NCBI RefSeq assembly: GCF_014192215.1
Contig: NZ_JACHXP010000022.1
Location: 1-58,932 of the forward strand
Direction of reading: 5' to 3'
DNA length: 58,932 nt
From: Halomonas cerina
Lineage (GTDB): Bacteria; Pseudomonadota; Gammaproteobacteria; Pseudomonadales; Halomonadaceae
Shown here: positions 50,238 to 57,066 of the stretch, in pieces
How positions within the stretch are numbered: the stretch's first letter is position 1
Layout: the number at the start of each line of letters is the position of its first letter
Made by a program: the position numbers and the translations under genes
Notes under the pieces: model-generated
Told to the model about the DNA's origin: nothing
The model's database searches: none
What the model saw: only the letters and a program-made list of their open reading frames with translations

Positions 50238-51474
50238 ACATCACACTGCCCAGCTCGAAGATCGGCAGATACATCGAGACCACCAGGCCGCCGACCAGCA
50301 CCCCCAGCACCACGATGATCAAGGGCTCGAGCAGCGAGGTAAGGGTATCGACCTTGTTGTCGACCTCCTCCTCGTAGTAGTCCGCCACCCGGTTGAGCAT
50401 TGCGTCCAGCGAGCCGGCCTCCTCGCCGATGCCCACCATCTGCACCGCCAGGGCCGGAAACTTCTCGGTGAGGCGCATGGAGAAGTGCAGCTGCTGGCCG
50501 GCCGCCACGTCCTCGCGGATCTGGGCGATGGCGCGCTCGTAGACCTTGTTGCCCGAGGCGCCTTCGGCGGTCTGCAGCGCCTCGATCAGCGGCACCCCGG
50601 CGCCGAAGGTGGTGGCCAGGGTGCGCGAGTAGCGGGCCACCGAGGACTTGTCGAGGATATCGCCGAGCACCGGCAGGCGCAGCGCCAGGGCATGCATGCG
50701 GTAGGCGAAGAGCTCGGAGCGGCGCATGCCGGCACGCACCAGCCATACGGCGGCGACCACCCCGATCACGCCCCACAGCCAGTAGGCCTGGGCGAATTCC
50801 GACAGTGCGATGGTCATCTGGGTCATCGCCGGCAGCTCGGCCCCGAAGCCCTGGAACATGCTCTCGAACTGCGGCACCACCTTGACCAGCAGCAGCGCGG
50901 TGACGGCGAACCCTACCGAGATCACCGCCGCCGGGTACCACAGCGCCTTCTTGACCCGGCTCTTGAGCGACTCGATCTTCTCCTTGTAGCTGGCCACCCG
51001 CTCGAGCATGTTGTCGAGGGAGCCGGACTGCTCGCCGGCCTCGACCATGTTGGCGAACAGCCGGTCGAAATGCAGCGGGTGGCGGCGCAGCGCCTCCGAG
51101 AAGCTCGACCCGGACGAGACATCGTTCATCAGCTCCTGCACCAAGGCGCGCATGGCCGGTTTCTTCAGGCTCTCGGCCACCACCTGGAAGGCCTGCAGCA
51201 CCGGGATCCCGGCGCGGATCATGGTCGCCATCTGGCGGGCGAAGAGCATGATATCGCGCGGCTTGATCTTGCCCATGCCACCGCCGATCCCGCTCTTGCG
51301 GCGGATGCGGTTGACCATGATCCGCTGGCCGGCCAGCTCATGCTCGACCTCCGAGCGGCGGGCCGCGATGACCTCGCCGCTGACCTTGCGCCCCTGCGGG
51401 CCCTTGCCCGTCCAGCGCCAGCGGTAGAGCTTGATCTTCTGAGGTTTCTGCATGGGCTTTGTCGCCATGTTCAT
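50236..51474 (-). CDS. pilC: Type IV pilus inner-membrane platform protein PilC (T2SS F family)
   Basis: PilC is the inner-membrane platform that works with ATPases PilB and PilT during pilus extension and retraction. The 412-residue product has two GspF repeats, each with cytoplasmic helices and membrane segments: DIMLFARQMATMIRAGIPVL (near 75) and YSRTLATTFGAGVPLIEALQ (near 275), and membrane helices AAVISVGFAVTALLLVKVVP and LIIVVLGVLVGGLVVSMYLP at the C-terminus. It is downstream of pilB, separated by 289 bases of mostly repeat DNA. pilD, usually next, is absent here. Confidence 0.94.
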   Translation of the reverse strand: MNMATKPMQKPQKIKLYRWRWTGKGPQGRKVSGEVIAARRSEVEHELAGQRIMVNRIRRKSGIGGGMGKIKPRDIMLFARQMATMIRAGIPVLQAFQVVAESLKKPAMRALVQELMNDVSSGSSFSEALRRHPLHFDRLFANMVEAGEQSGSLDNMLERVASYKEKIESLKSRVKKALWYPAAVISVGFAVTALLLVKVVPQFESMFQGFGAELPAMTQMTIALSEFAQAYWLWGVIGVVAAVWLVRAGMRRSELFAYRMHALALRLPVLGDILDKSSVARYSRTLATTFGAGVPLIEALQTAEGASGNKVYERAIAQIREDVAAGQQLHFSMRLTEKFPALAVQMVGIGEEAGSLDAMLNRVADYYEEEVDNKVDTLTSLLEPLIIVVLGVLVGGLVVSMYLPIFELGSVM

Positions 51475-51592
51475 TCTTCAAGCTCCTGTTTGTCAGGGCC
51501 CAGGGCTAAAAGGGCCCAGGTGCAAGGGCCTAGGGCCAAGGAAACCCCACTCCCACATCCTTGCCCCTTGCCTCTTTCATCTTGCCCCTTGC

Positions 51593-51620
51593 CCCTTGTC
51601 CCTTGTCCCTTGTCCCTTGC
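51593..51620. repeat. Heptamer repeat (CCCTTGT)4 within degenerate repeat region
   Basis: Three CCCTTGT units and a CCCTTGC occur in a wider stretch (about 51480-51660) of imperfect CCCTTGC/GGGCCCA-type words in the pilB-pilC gap. The words TTGCCCCTTGC also occur left of the array at 50147. No gene is seen between 51475 and 51763. Confidence 0.75.
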
Positions 51621-51677
51621 TTCTCAGCCCTCGGCCCTTGCCCCTTGCTTCCCGGACCTCGGATCCTCACGCTACCT

Positions 51678-51761
51678 GGGCGCTGGGCGCTGGGCGCTGG
51701 GCGCTGGGCGCTGGGCGCTGGGCGCTGGGCGCTGGGCGCTGGGCGCTGGGCGCTGGGCGCT
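51678..51761. repeat. Heptamer tandem repeat (GGGCGCT)12 at end of pilB
   Basis: Twelve exact 7-bp units, the same unit as at 50147-50237, end two bases before the pilB stop codon. Confidence 0.97.
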
Positions 51762-51763
51762 GT

Positions 51764-53560
51764 TCAATCCTTCGTCACCCGATTGACCTCGGACAAGCTG
51801 GTCTGCCCCTGCATCACCTTCAAAAGCCCGCTGCGGCGCAGGTCGGGGTGGCCTTCCTCGCGGGCCTGGCGGTCGAAGTCTCGGGCGTTGCCTTCGGTCA
51901 TGATCAGCTGGCTCATGGCATCCGAGATCGGTACCACTTCGTAGATGCCCACTCGGCCCTTGTAACCCTGGGTGCAGTGCTTGCAGCCCACCGGCTCGAA
52001 GATGGTGGCGCTGTCGACCTCCGCCTCGGTGAAGCCCTGCTTGAGCAGCGCCTCCCGGGGGATCTCCGCCGGCTGGCGGCAGTGACGGCACAGCCGTCGC
52101 GCCAGGCGCTGGGCGATGATCAGGCTCACGGAGCTGGCGATATTGAACGGCGCCACCCCCATGTTGGCCAGGCGGGTCAGGGTCTCGGCCGCCGAGTTGG
52201 TGTGCACGGTAGAGAGCACCAGGTGGCCGGTCTGGGAGGCCTTCACGGCGATCTCGGCGGTCTCCAGGTCGCGGATCTCGCCGACCATCACCACGTCGGG
52301 GTCCTGGCGCAGGAAGGCCCGCAGGGCGCTGGCGAAGTCGAGCCCGATCTTGGGCAGCACGTTCACCTGGTTGACCCCCGGTACCTTGATCTCTACCGGG
52401 TCCTCGGCGGTGCAGATATTGCGCTCCACCTGGTTGAGCAAATTGATGCCGGTATAGAGGGTCACCGTCTTGCCGCTGCCGGTGGGGCCGGTGACCAGGA
52501 TCATGCCCTGGGGGTCGTCGAGCACGCTCTCGTACATGGCCTTCTGCGCCGGGGTAAAGCCCAGCTGCTCGATGCCCAGCTGCGCCGAGGCCGGATCGAG
52601 GATCCGCAGCACCACCTTCTCGCCGTAGACGGTGGGCAGGGTATTAACACGAAAGTCGATGGAGCGGGCGCTGGAGACCTTGAGCTTGATGGCGCCGTCC
52701 TGGGGCAGGCGCCGCTCCGAGATGTCGAGCCGCGACATCACCTTCAGGCGCGCGGCGATGCGGGTGCGCATGGCGAAGGGCGGATGGGCCACGTCGTGCA
52801 GGATGCCGTCGATGCGAAAGCGCACCCGGTAGCTGGTCTCGTAGGGCTCGAAGTGGATGTCCGAGGCGCCGCGGCGGATGGCGTCGAGCAGGATCTTGTT
52901 GACGAACTTGACGATCGGCGCGTCGTCGCCGGCGGCGGCCACGGCCTGGTCGTCATCGGCGTCCACCACCCCCTCGTCGATCTCTAGCTGACCCACGGCG
53001 TCGTCGATGCCCGCCATCTCCTCGAGCGCATGCCGCTCGCCGTGGGTGAGGTAGCTCTCGAGCACCGGGCCGAGCTGGTCCACCGGGGCCAGCACCCCCT
53101 CCGGCGTGAGGCCGGTGGCGAACTGCAGCTCGTCCAGCTGGGCCAGGGTGGAGGGGTAGGGCACCGCCACGGTCAGGCGATGCCCGTAGCGGGTCAGCGG
53201 CAGCACCCCCAGCTGGCGCAGGATCTTCTCGGGAAACTCCTTGGCCGGCGGCAGGCTCTCCAGGCGCAGGGCGTCCAGGTCGATGACCGGCAGGCCATAC
53301 TCCCGGGCCGCGGCCAGGGTCGCCTGGCGGGCCGGCACCATGCCGGTCTCGATCACGTGACGCATCAGCGAAATCTCGGCCTGGCGGGCCTCCAGTTCGG
53401 CCCGGGTCGCCGCCGCCTCGCTCAGCAGCCCCTCCGCCACCAGGCGCCGGGTGAGGCCCCGCCGGCCGCGCCGGTCGGCCGCGCCGGCCAACGGCGATTC
53501 ACCACCACCGGCGGCGTGGGTGGGCGGCGTCTCTTGCGCGGGGGGGCGATAGTCGTTCAT
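51764..53560 (-). CDS. pilB: Type IV-A pilus assembly ATPase PilB
   Basis: PilB is the hexameric ATPase that drives pilus polymerisation. The 598-residue product has N-terminal GspE-type domains (GLPVIDLDALRLESLPPAKE), Walker A ILVTGPTGSGKTVTLYTG (near residue 365), the aspartate box, Walker B VVMVGEIRDLETAEIAVKAS (near 425), and a zinc site with cysteines in LCRHCRQ and CKHCTQGYKGRVGIYE. The frame is open to 53647, but MNDYRPPAQ at 53560 follows GAGG and starts outside the proline-rich shadow. It lies divergent from pilA. Confidence 0.95.
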   Translation of the reverse strand: MNDYRPPAQETPPTHAAGGGESPLAGAADRRGRRGLTRRLVAEGLLSEAAATRAELEARQAEISLMRHVIETGMVPARQATLAAAREYGLPVIDLDALRLESLPPAKEFPEKILRQLGVLPLTRYGHRLTVAVPYPSTLAQLDELQFATGLTPEGVLAPVDQLGPVLESYLTHGERHALEEMAGIDDAVGQLEIDEGVVDADDDQAVAAAGDDAPIVKFVNKILLDAIRRGASDIHFEPYETSYRVRFRIDGILHDVAHPPFAMRTRIAARLKVMSRLDISERRLPQDGAIKLKVSSARSIDFRVNTLPTVYGEKVVLRILDPASAQLGIEQLGFTPAQKAMYESVLDDPQGMILVTGPTGSGKTVTLYTGINLLNQVERNICTAEDPVEIKVPGVNQVNVLPKIGLDFASALRAFLRQDPDVVMVGEIRDLETAEIAVKASQTGHLVLSTVHTNSAAETLTRLANMGVAPFNIASSVSLIIAQRLARRLCRHCRQPAEIPREALLKQGFTEAEVDSATIFEPVGCKHCTQGYKGRVGIYEVVPISDAMSQLIMTEGNARDFDRQAREEGHPDLRRSGLLKVMQGQTSLSEVNRVTKD

Positions 53561-53862
53561 GGCGCCTCGCAGGGCAGTCAGTCGTCCGTCGGGGTCCTGG
53601 CTGGTGATTCTACCCCCTCCCCACCGCCCGCGCCCAGCGTGAGCCATGCGACCTTCGGCCCTGGCTTGACCAGGATGGTGTCATGCCCAAGTATGACCTA
53701 GCGCAAGAGCATGACGATTTTTCTCGCTAATTCGCTTGCGGGGTTGCAGGGCGTAATTTATTGTAACTGCCAAGGTGGGCACGAAACCGTCTGGGTGCCA
53801 CCGACGGATCGCGGTGCGACCGCGCACCCGCGCCAGGCGAAGTGGACGCAAGGGGACGACCC
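53561..53862. other. pilB-pilA divergent intergenic region
   Basis: These 302 bases hold no gene. They contain a candidate pilA promoter at 53736-53764 and a GC-rich leader of about 90 bases with possible hairpins. No sigma-54 site (GG-N10-GC with TTGGCA) of the type used by Pseudomonas pilA was convincing. Confidence 0.6.
53736..53764 (+). promoter_or_regulatory. Candidate sigma-70 promoter of pilA
   Basis: TTGCGG, a 17-bp spacer and TATTGT lie in the locally AT-rich part of the pilB-pilA gap. Start of transcription would be about 53771. Confidence 0.5.
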
Positions 53863-54282
53863 ATGACCGAAATGACAGGACAGAAGAGGCAAGGCATGAA
53901 GCACATGAGCAAGATGCAGGGCGGGCCGGGGGGCCAAGGCGGTTTCACCCTGATCGAACTGCTGATCGTGGTGGCGATTATTGGGGTGTTGGCGGCGGTG
54001 GCGATTCCGCAGTACAACCAGTATCGGACAGGTGCTGCCGAAAAGGCATGTCAAGCAGAAGCAAAAGCATATGCTACAAGTGCAGCAGCAGCACTGATGG
54101 ACGATGATGATAGTACAACAGTCCCAACTTTTCCTTCGGATGGAGCATGTACTTATACCACTGGTGGTGAACCGACTGAACTGACTAGCACTTTTGAGGT
54201 TACGCCCTCCTCTAATGCGAGTTCACAAGCATATACAGTAACTGTGCAAACTGCTTCGGTGGTTGAAAAGACTGCGGGCTAA
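53863..54282 (+). CDS. pilA: Type IV pilin PilA (major pilin-like)
   Basis: The product (139 residues from this ATG) is a type IV pilin: a charged leader ending in GGQGG, the prepilin peptidase site [19 protein letters not shown] with the glutamate at mature position 5, and the hydrophobic helix for pilus assembly. Two cysteines (EKACQAE and DGACTYT) could form a disulfide loop. AAGGGG is 7 bases before ATG 53863; ATG 53896 is an alternative. From about 54010 onward the codons become A/T-rich, unlike the first half and the neighbours, which suggests replacement of the surface-exposed part by transfer. The stop overlaps a REP-like motif. Confidence 0.92.
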   Translation: MTEMTGQKRQGMKHMSKMQGGPGGQGGFTLIELLIVVAIIGVLAAVAIPQYNQYRTGAAEKACQAEAKAYATSAAAALMDDDDSTTVPTFPSDGACTYTTGGEPTELTSTFEVTPSSNASSQAYTVTVQTASVVEKTAG

Positions 54283-54340
54283 TCGGGGATGGACCCCGAA
54301 GCTAATCGGGGACGAAGCTAATCGGGGACAGACCCCAATT
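54281..54340. repeat. REP-like motif cluster (three partial copies)
   Basis: AATCGGGGATGGACCCC overlaps the pilA stop; then AGCTAATCGGGGAC occurs twice in tandem, the second completed as AATCGGGGACAGACCCCAAT. The AATCGGGGACAGACCCC word is typical of REP elements linked to RAYT transposases. Confidence 0.8.
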
Positions 54341-54347
54341 AACGAAG

Positions 54348-54373
54348 ACGGTCGGCCTTTGCCGGCCGTTTTC
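54348..54373 (+). terminator. Terminator after pilA
   Basis: A 9-bp stem (ACGGTCGGC / GCCGGCCGT, one G-T pair) is followed by TTTTCT. It lies beyond the REP-like cluster. Confidence 0.75.
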
Positions 54374-54432
54374 TATTATCAGGGCGTCAATCTTCGCGAC
54401 GCCGAGGCTTGCGGCCCCTTGTCGACGATTGG

Positions 54433-54696
54433 CTATTCGTAGTGACTCCAGAGTCGCAGCACCTTGACGGTCTTCTCCTCATCCAGCACCTGGTAGACCA
54501 GCCGGTGCTGGATATTGATGCGGCGGGAGTAGGCGCCGGCGAGGTCGCCTATCAGCTTCTCGTAAGGAGGCGGGGTCTGGTAAGGGTTTTCCTCAAGCAG
54601 CGCCAACAACTCCTGCGCCTTCGGCTTGAGGCCGCTGGAGGCCAGCTTTCTGGCATCCTGCTGCGCCTGTTTCGTGTAGACCAGGCGCCAGCTCAC
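54433..54696 (-). CDS. Txe/YoeB family addiction module toxin
   Basis: The 87-residue product belongs to the RelE superfamily, Txe/YoeB branch; such toxins cleave mRNA on the ribosome. Features are WRLVYTKQAQQDARKLAS at the start, YEKLIGDLAGAYSRRINIQH with the central arginines, and HRLVYQVLDEEKTVKVLRLW ending in SHYE, where the C-terminal histidine and tyrosine of the active site are present. It overlaps the antitoxin gene by 4 bp, antitoxin first, which is the usual order. Confidence 0.9.
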   Translation of the reverse strand: MSWRLVYTKQAQQDARKLASSGLKPKAQELLALLEENPYQTPPPYEKLIGDLAGAYSRRINIQHRLVYQVLDEEKTVKVLRLWSHYE

Positions 54697-54935
54697 CAGT
54701 CCAGCGCCTCATCGCATTCCTCGATAGGCGTGTCCATGCCCTCACGAATCGATTCACGCATGCCGGGGACCGAGAGCAGAAACAGGGTCTCCTGGATCGC
54801 CTGCCAGTCTTCCTCGGCAATCAGCACGGCCTTGTTGCGCTTGCCGGTGATCAGTAGCGGCTGATGCGATTCAGCAGCCTCGTCGATCAGCCGGTAAAGA
54901 TTGGCACGGGCTTCGCTGGCGGTGATGGTGGACAT
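54693..54935 (-). CDS. Phd/YefM family antitoxin
   Basis: The 80-residue product has the Phd/YefM N-terminal DNA-binding fold (STITASEARANLYRLIDEAA, residues 2-21) and the conserved PLLITGKRNKAVLIAEEDWQ, then a C-terminal toxin-wrapping segment (ESIREGMDTPIEECDEALDW). The frame is open upstream to 55253 through a transposase remnant, but ATG at 54935 has GAGGAGG 8 bases upstream and fits the family. It probably represses its own operon at the GTACG/CGTAC repeat at 54972-54987. Confidence 0.9.
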   Translation of the reverse strand: MSTITASEARANLYRLIDEAAESHQPLLITGKRNKAVLIAEEDWQAIQETLFLLSVPGMRESIREGMDTPIEECDEALDW

Positions 54936-54971
54936 GGGGAAGCCCTCCTCGGGTGATACCTGCGTCGAATA

Positions 54972-54987
54972 GTACGTTATGCCGTAC
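54972..54987. promoter_or_regulatory. Operator-like repeat of the first toxin-antitoxin operon
   Basis: GTACG-N6-CGTAC is a perfect inverted repeat 37-52 bases before the antitoxin start. On the minus strand it overlaps a TACTAT -10-like word. YefM-type antitoxins bind TGTACA-like palindromes. Confidence 0.55.
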
Positions 54988-54996
54988 GCTTTTGGC

Positions 54997-55016
54997 AATC
55001 GGGGACAGACCCCAAT
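54997..55016. repeat. REP-like motif AATCGGGGACAGACCCCAAT
   Basis: A full-length copy bounds the left side of the transposase fragment. Confidence 0.8.
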
Positions 55017-55168
55017 GGCAGCCTCGAGCATCAGGCCGCTGGGGGTGGTCTGGCGGATCGGGTCGACCATGCCGGGGGCGAGCTGGTGGCGAAAAAGTTC
55101 CCGGTAGCGATGGCAACGCTGCTCGTGGGTCGCGCCGAGGGCTGCCATCGTGGGGTGGGACGTGACAG
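55017..55168 (-). pseudogene. C-terminal fragment of a REP-associated tyrosine transposase
   Basis: On the minus strand the frame reads SHPTMAALGATHEQRCHRYR and then ELFRHQLAPGMVDPIRQTT, nearly identical to residues about 125-170 of the transposase at 56264-56869. The catalytic N-terminal two-thirds are missing. The fragment is bounded by REP-like motifs at 54997-55016 and 55171-55196, so it looks like a decayed element. It is in frame with the antitoxin gene downstream, apparently by chance. Confidence 0.85.
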
Positions 55169-55170
55169 GC

Positions 55171-55196
55171 CAATCGATGCCTGGCCCCGATTTGCC
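55171..55196. repeat. REP-like motif, inverted relative to 54997-55016
   Basis: The reverse complement reads GGCAAATCGGGGCCAGGCAT, matching the other long-form copies at 56960-56985 and 58199-58223. Confidence 0.75.
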
Positions 55197-55213
55197 GCAC
55201 CGTGCTGGCATAT

Positions 55214-55233
55214 TTGTACAGTAATACGTACAA
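55214..55233. promoter_or_regulatory. Operator-like palindrome of the YefM-YoeB operon
   Basis: TTGTAC-N8-GTACAA is a perfect inverted repeat containing TGTACA, the core known to be bound by YefM-type antitoxins. It lies 35-54 bases before the antitoxin start. Confidence 0.7.
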
Positions 55234-55267
55234 TGAGAGTGCTTGCGACGCATACTGGGGTGATGCC

Positions 55268-55522
55268 ATGGAAACCATCAGCTATTCAAACTTCCGGAGC
55301 CACTTGGCCAAGGTGCTCGACAAGGTCAACGATGACCATGTGCCTGTGTTGATCACCCGTCAGAACGGCAAGCCGGCCATCGTGATGTCCGTGGAGGACT
55401 TCAAGTCCTATGAAGAGACGGCCTACCTGATGGCCAGCCCGCGCAATGCCGAGCGACTGCACCAGGCCATCGCCGAGGTCGAGCAAGGCAATGGCGAGGA
55501 GCACGGGCTGATCGAGTCATGA
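55268..55522 (+). CDS. yefM: YefM family antitoxin
   Basis: The 84-residue product is a type II antitoxin: [20 protein letters not shown] is the N-terminal DNA-binding fold, [20 protein letters not shown] is the family signature, and [20 protein letters not shown] leads into the toxin-binding tail. The frame is open to 55202 but ATG at 55268 fits the family. It overlaps the toxin start by 4 bp (ATGA), so both are translated together, and the operator at 55214 is just upstream. Confidence 0.93.
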   Translation: METISYSNFRSHLAKVLDKVNDDHVPVLITRQNGKPAIVMSVEDFKSYEETAYLMASPRNAERLHQAIAEVEQGNGEEHGLIES

Positions 55523-55773
55523 TGCTGACCTGGGCAAGCCAGGCCTGGGAGGACTATCTATACTGGCAGGCTCGCGACAAGAAGACGCTCAAGCGCATCA
55601 ATACGCTCATCAAGGATATCCAGCGTCAGCCCTTTTCTGGCTCGGGGTCCCCCGAGCCGCTCAAGCATAACTGGTCGGGTTACTGGTCACGACGCATCGA
55701 TCGGACACATCGACTCGTCTACAAGGTGACCGACCGTGCGGTGGTCGTCGTTCAATGCCGGTATCATTACTGA
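55519..55773 (+). CDS. yoeB: YoeB family toxin (ribosome-dependent mRNA interferase)
   Basis: The 84-residue product is almost collinear with E. coli Yoe[61 protein letters not shown] and the C-terminal CRYHY. The catalytic glutamate (SPEPLKH), arginine (DRTHRLVY) and terminal histidine/tyrosine are all present, so it is probably active. Two ATGs in a row allow a start at 55519 or 55522. It forms an intact operon with yefM. Confidence 0.94.
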   Translation: MMLTWASQAWEDYLYWQARDKKTLKRINTLIKDIQRQPFSGSGSPEPLKHNWSGYWSRRIDRTHRLVYKVTDRAVVVVQCRYHY

Positions 55774-55778
55774 CGCCG

Positions 55779-55828
55779 GCTAATCGGGCTAATCGGGGAC
55801 ACGGGCTAATCGAGGACAGACCCCAATA
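55779..55828. repeat. REP-like motif cluster
   Basis: GGCTAATCGGG, GGCTAATCGGGGACACGG-type and GGCTAATCGAGGACAGACCCC copies follow the yoeB stop directly, similar in form to the cluster after pilA. Confidence 0.78.
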
Positions 55829-55849
55829 CCCCCCGTAACCCCCGTGATG

Positions 55850-56113
55850 TCATGCGGCCAGGTTCCGGCGGGCTTCTTCCAGGTCGTAGGCGTTTTGCAG
55901 CCGCAGCCAATAGCCCTCGCTGGTCCCGAAGTAGCGGGATAGTCGCAGGTCCGTGTCGCCGGTGATGCGCCGACGGCCCAGTGTGATCTGGCTGATGCGG
56001 GTGACGGATACGCCGATCGCCTTGGCCAAGGCATTCTTGCTCAGCCCCATGGGTTCGAGGAATTCCTCCTGAAGGATTTCGCCAGGATGGATATTCGGTA
56101 ATTTGTCAGACAT
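55850..56113 (-). CDS. higA: HigA family addiction module antitoxin
   Basis: The 87-residue product is an HTH antitoxin: NIHPGEILQEEFLEPMGLSK, NALAKAIGVSVTRISQITLG (recognition helix, residues 27-46) and RRRITGDTDLRLSRYFGTSE are the standard HigA words. In higBA loci the toxin gene comes first, and the remnant of one lies directly upstream (56129-56263), so the antitoxin has lost its partner. Ribosome site GGGGGAGAG precedes the ATG. Confidence 0.92.
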   Translation of the reverse strand: MSDKLPNIHPGEILQEEFLEPMGLSKNALAKAIGVSVTRISQITLGRRRITGDTDLRLSRYFGTSEGYWLRLQNAYDLEEARRNLAA

Positions 56114-56128
56114 GGGCTGCTCTCCCCC

Positions 56129-56263
56129 TCAGTGGTAATCGACAATCTCCACCTCATGGGCATCTCCATCCATGAAACGGAAGCATAGGCGCCATTGGTC
56201 GTTGATGCGGATGCTGTACTGACCCTCTCGCTCGCCTCTTAATGCCTCCACATGTTTCAGCGT
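56129..56263 (-). pseudogene. higB: Truncated HigB-like toxin (C-terminal half)
   Basis: On the minus strand the frame reads LKHVEALRGEREGQYSIRIN, then DQWRLCFRFMDGDAHEVEIV and DYH before TGA. This is the C-terminal half of a HigB/RelE-type toxin, whose family ends with a similar WRLCFRF...VEIVDYH. The first half, with about 45 residues, is missing; the sequence upstream is the transposase gene, whose stop codon is in the same frame immediately before it. The toxin is thus broken by or fused to the transposase insertion. Confidence 0.85.
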
Positions 56264-56869
56264 TCAGCTGTCGCGGCGCCGGGGTTTGCGGCCGGGCTTG
56301 CCGAGGGTGGTGCGTCGGCCCAGCAGCTCGGCGACCTGGTGCTGGAAGCGCTCGCTACCCAGCACTAGGCCGCTGTGGGTGGTCTGGCGGATCGGGCCGA
56401 CCATGCCAGGGGCGAACTGGTGGCGAAAAAGTTCCCGGTAGCGATGGCAACGCTGCTCGTGGGTCGCACCGAGGGCCGCCATCGTGGGGTGGGGCGTCAC
56501 GAGAGGATCGGCGTCGCCCTGGGCATTGACGCGATAGCTGGACCAGCGGTACTCGCCGGGGTGCGCCACCATGCCGGCCCGAACCGGGTTCAGTTCGATA
56601 TAGGTGTGGCAGGCGAGCAGGTAGGGCGTTTCGGCCACCAGGCAGGAGCGGAAGCGCCCCTCGAAGAGGGTGCCGGTACGACGATAGAGGCGATTGAAGC
56701 GCTGGGCATAGCGCTGGCCCAGGCGCTTCATCATCGCGCTGATCCCTCCCAGCAGCTCCAGGTAGCTTCGACAGTCATCATCGCCGGCGAAGCAGACGCT
56801 GCGGTTATTGCCACGCTGGATCAGGTGCAGCGGGGTTTCCGGCAACAGCAGGCGCGCCTGGCGAGCCAT
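56264..56869 (-). pseudogene. REP-associated tyrosine transposase (RAYT, Y1_Tnp) with internal in-frame deletion
   Basis: The 201-residue frame is a RAYT/IS200-like transposase: MARQARLLLPETPLHLIQRG NNR at the start, QRYAQRFNRLYRRTGTLFEG, YLLACHTYIELNPVRAGMV with the catalytic-tyrosine region, and AHPGEYRWSSYRVNAQG. The usual segment between SYLELL and GGISAMMKRLG, about 35-40 residues with the metal-binding HUH motif (NHVHLL), is absent, so the frame is intact but catalysis should be lost. A REP-like motif lies upstream at 56960-56985. I treat it as an inactive copy. Confidence 0.85.
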
Positions 56870-56959
56870 GGGCGTATCTCCTGAAGGCGCTCGATAGGTT
56901 CAGCCTAGCCGCCGCTCGCCTTGCCTCCTGTAGGAGAAAGGCGACAGGAGAGGCAAGCA

Positions 56960-56985
56960 CAATCGGTGCCTGTCCCCGATTTGCC
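56960..56985. repeat. REP-like motif upstream of the transposase and ATPase genes
   Basis: The reverse complement GGCAAATCGGGGACAGGCAC continues with CGATTGT. It is inverted relative to the copy at 58199-58223, and the pair brackets the ATPase gene. Confidence 0.8.
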
Positions 56986-56996
56986 AAGTGTCAGCA

Positions 56997-57053
56997 TTGG
57001 CGCACTATCCTGAATTATCTATACTGGGTGTAATTTACACTAAGCATAGATAA
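56997..57053 (+). promoter_or_regulatory. Promoter and 39-bp operator-like dyad of the ATPase gene
   Basis: TTGGCG (56997-57002), a 17-bp spacer and TATACT (57020-57025) form a promoter. A dyad centred at 57034 overlaps the -10 and start region: outer arms TTATCTAT / ATAGATAA (57015-57053) and inner arms GTGTAA / TTACAC (57028-57040), 16 of 19 positions paired. A repressor site is likely. Confidence 0.72.
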
Positions 57054-57066
57054 ACAAGGGTAATCC

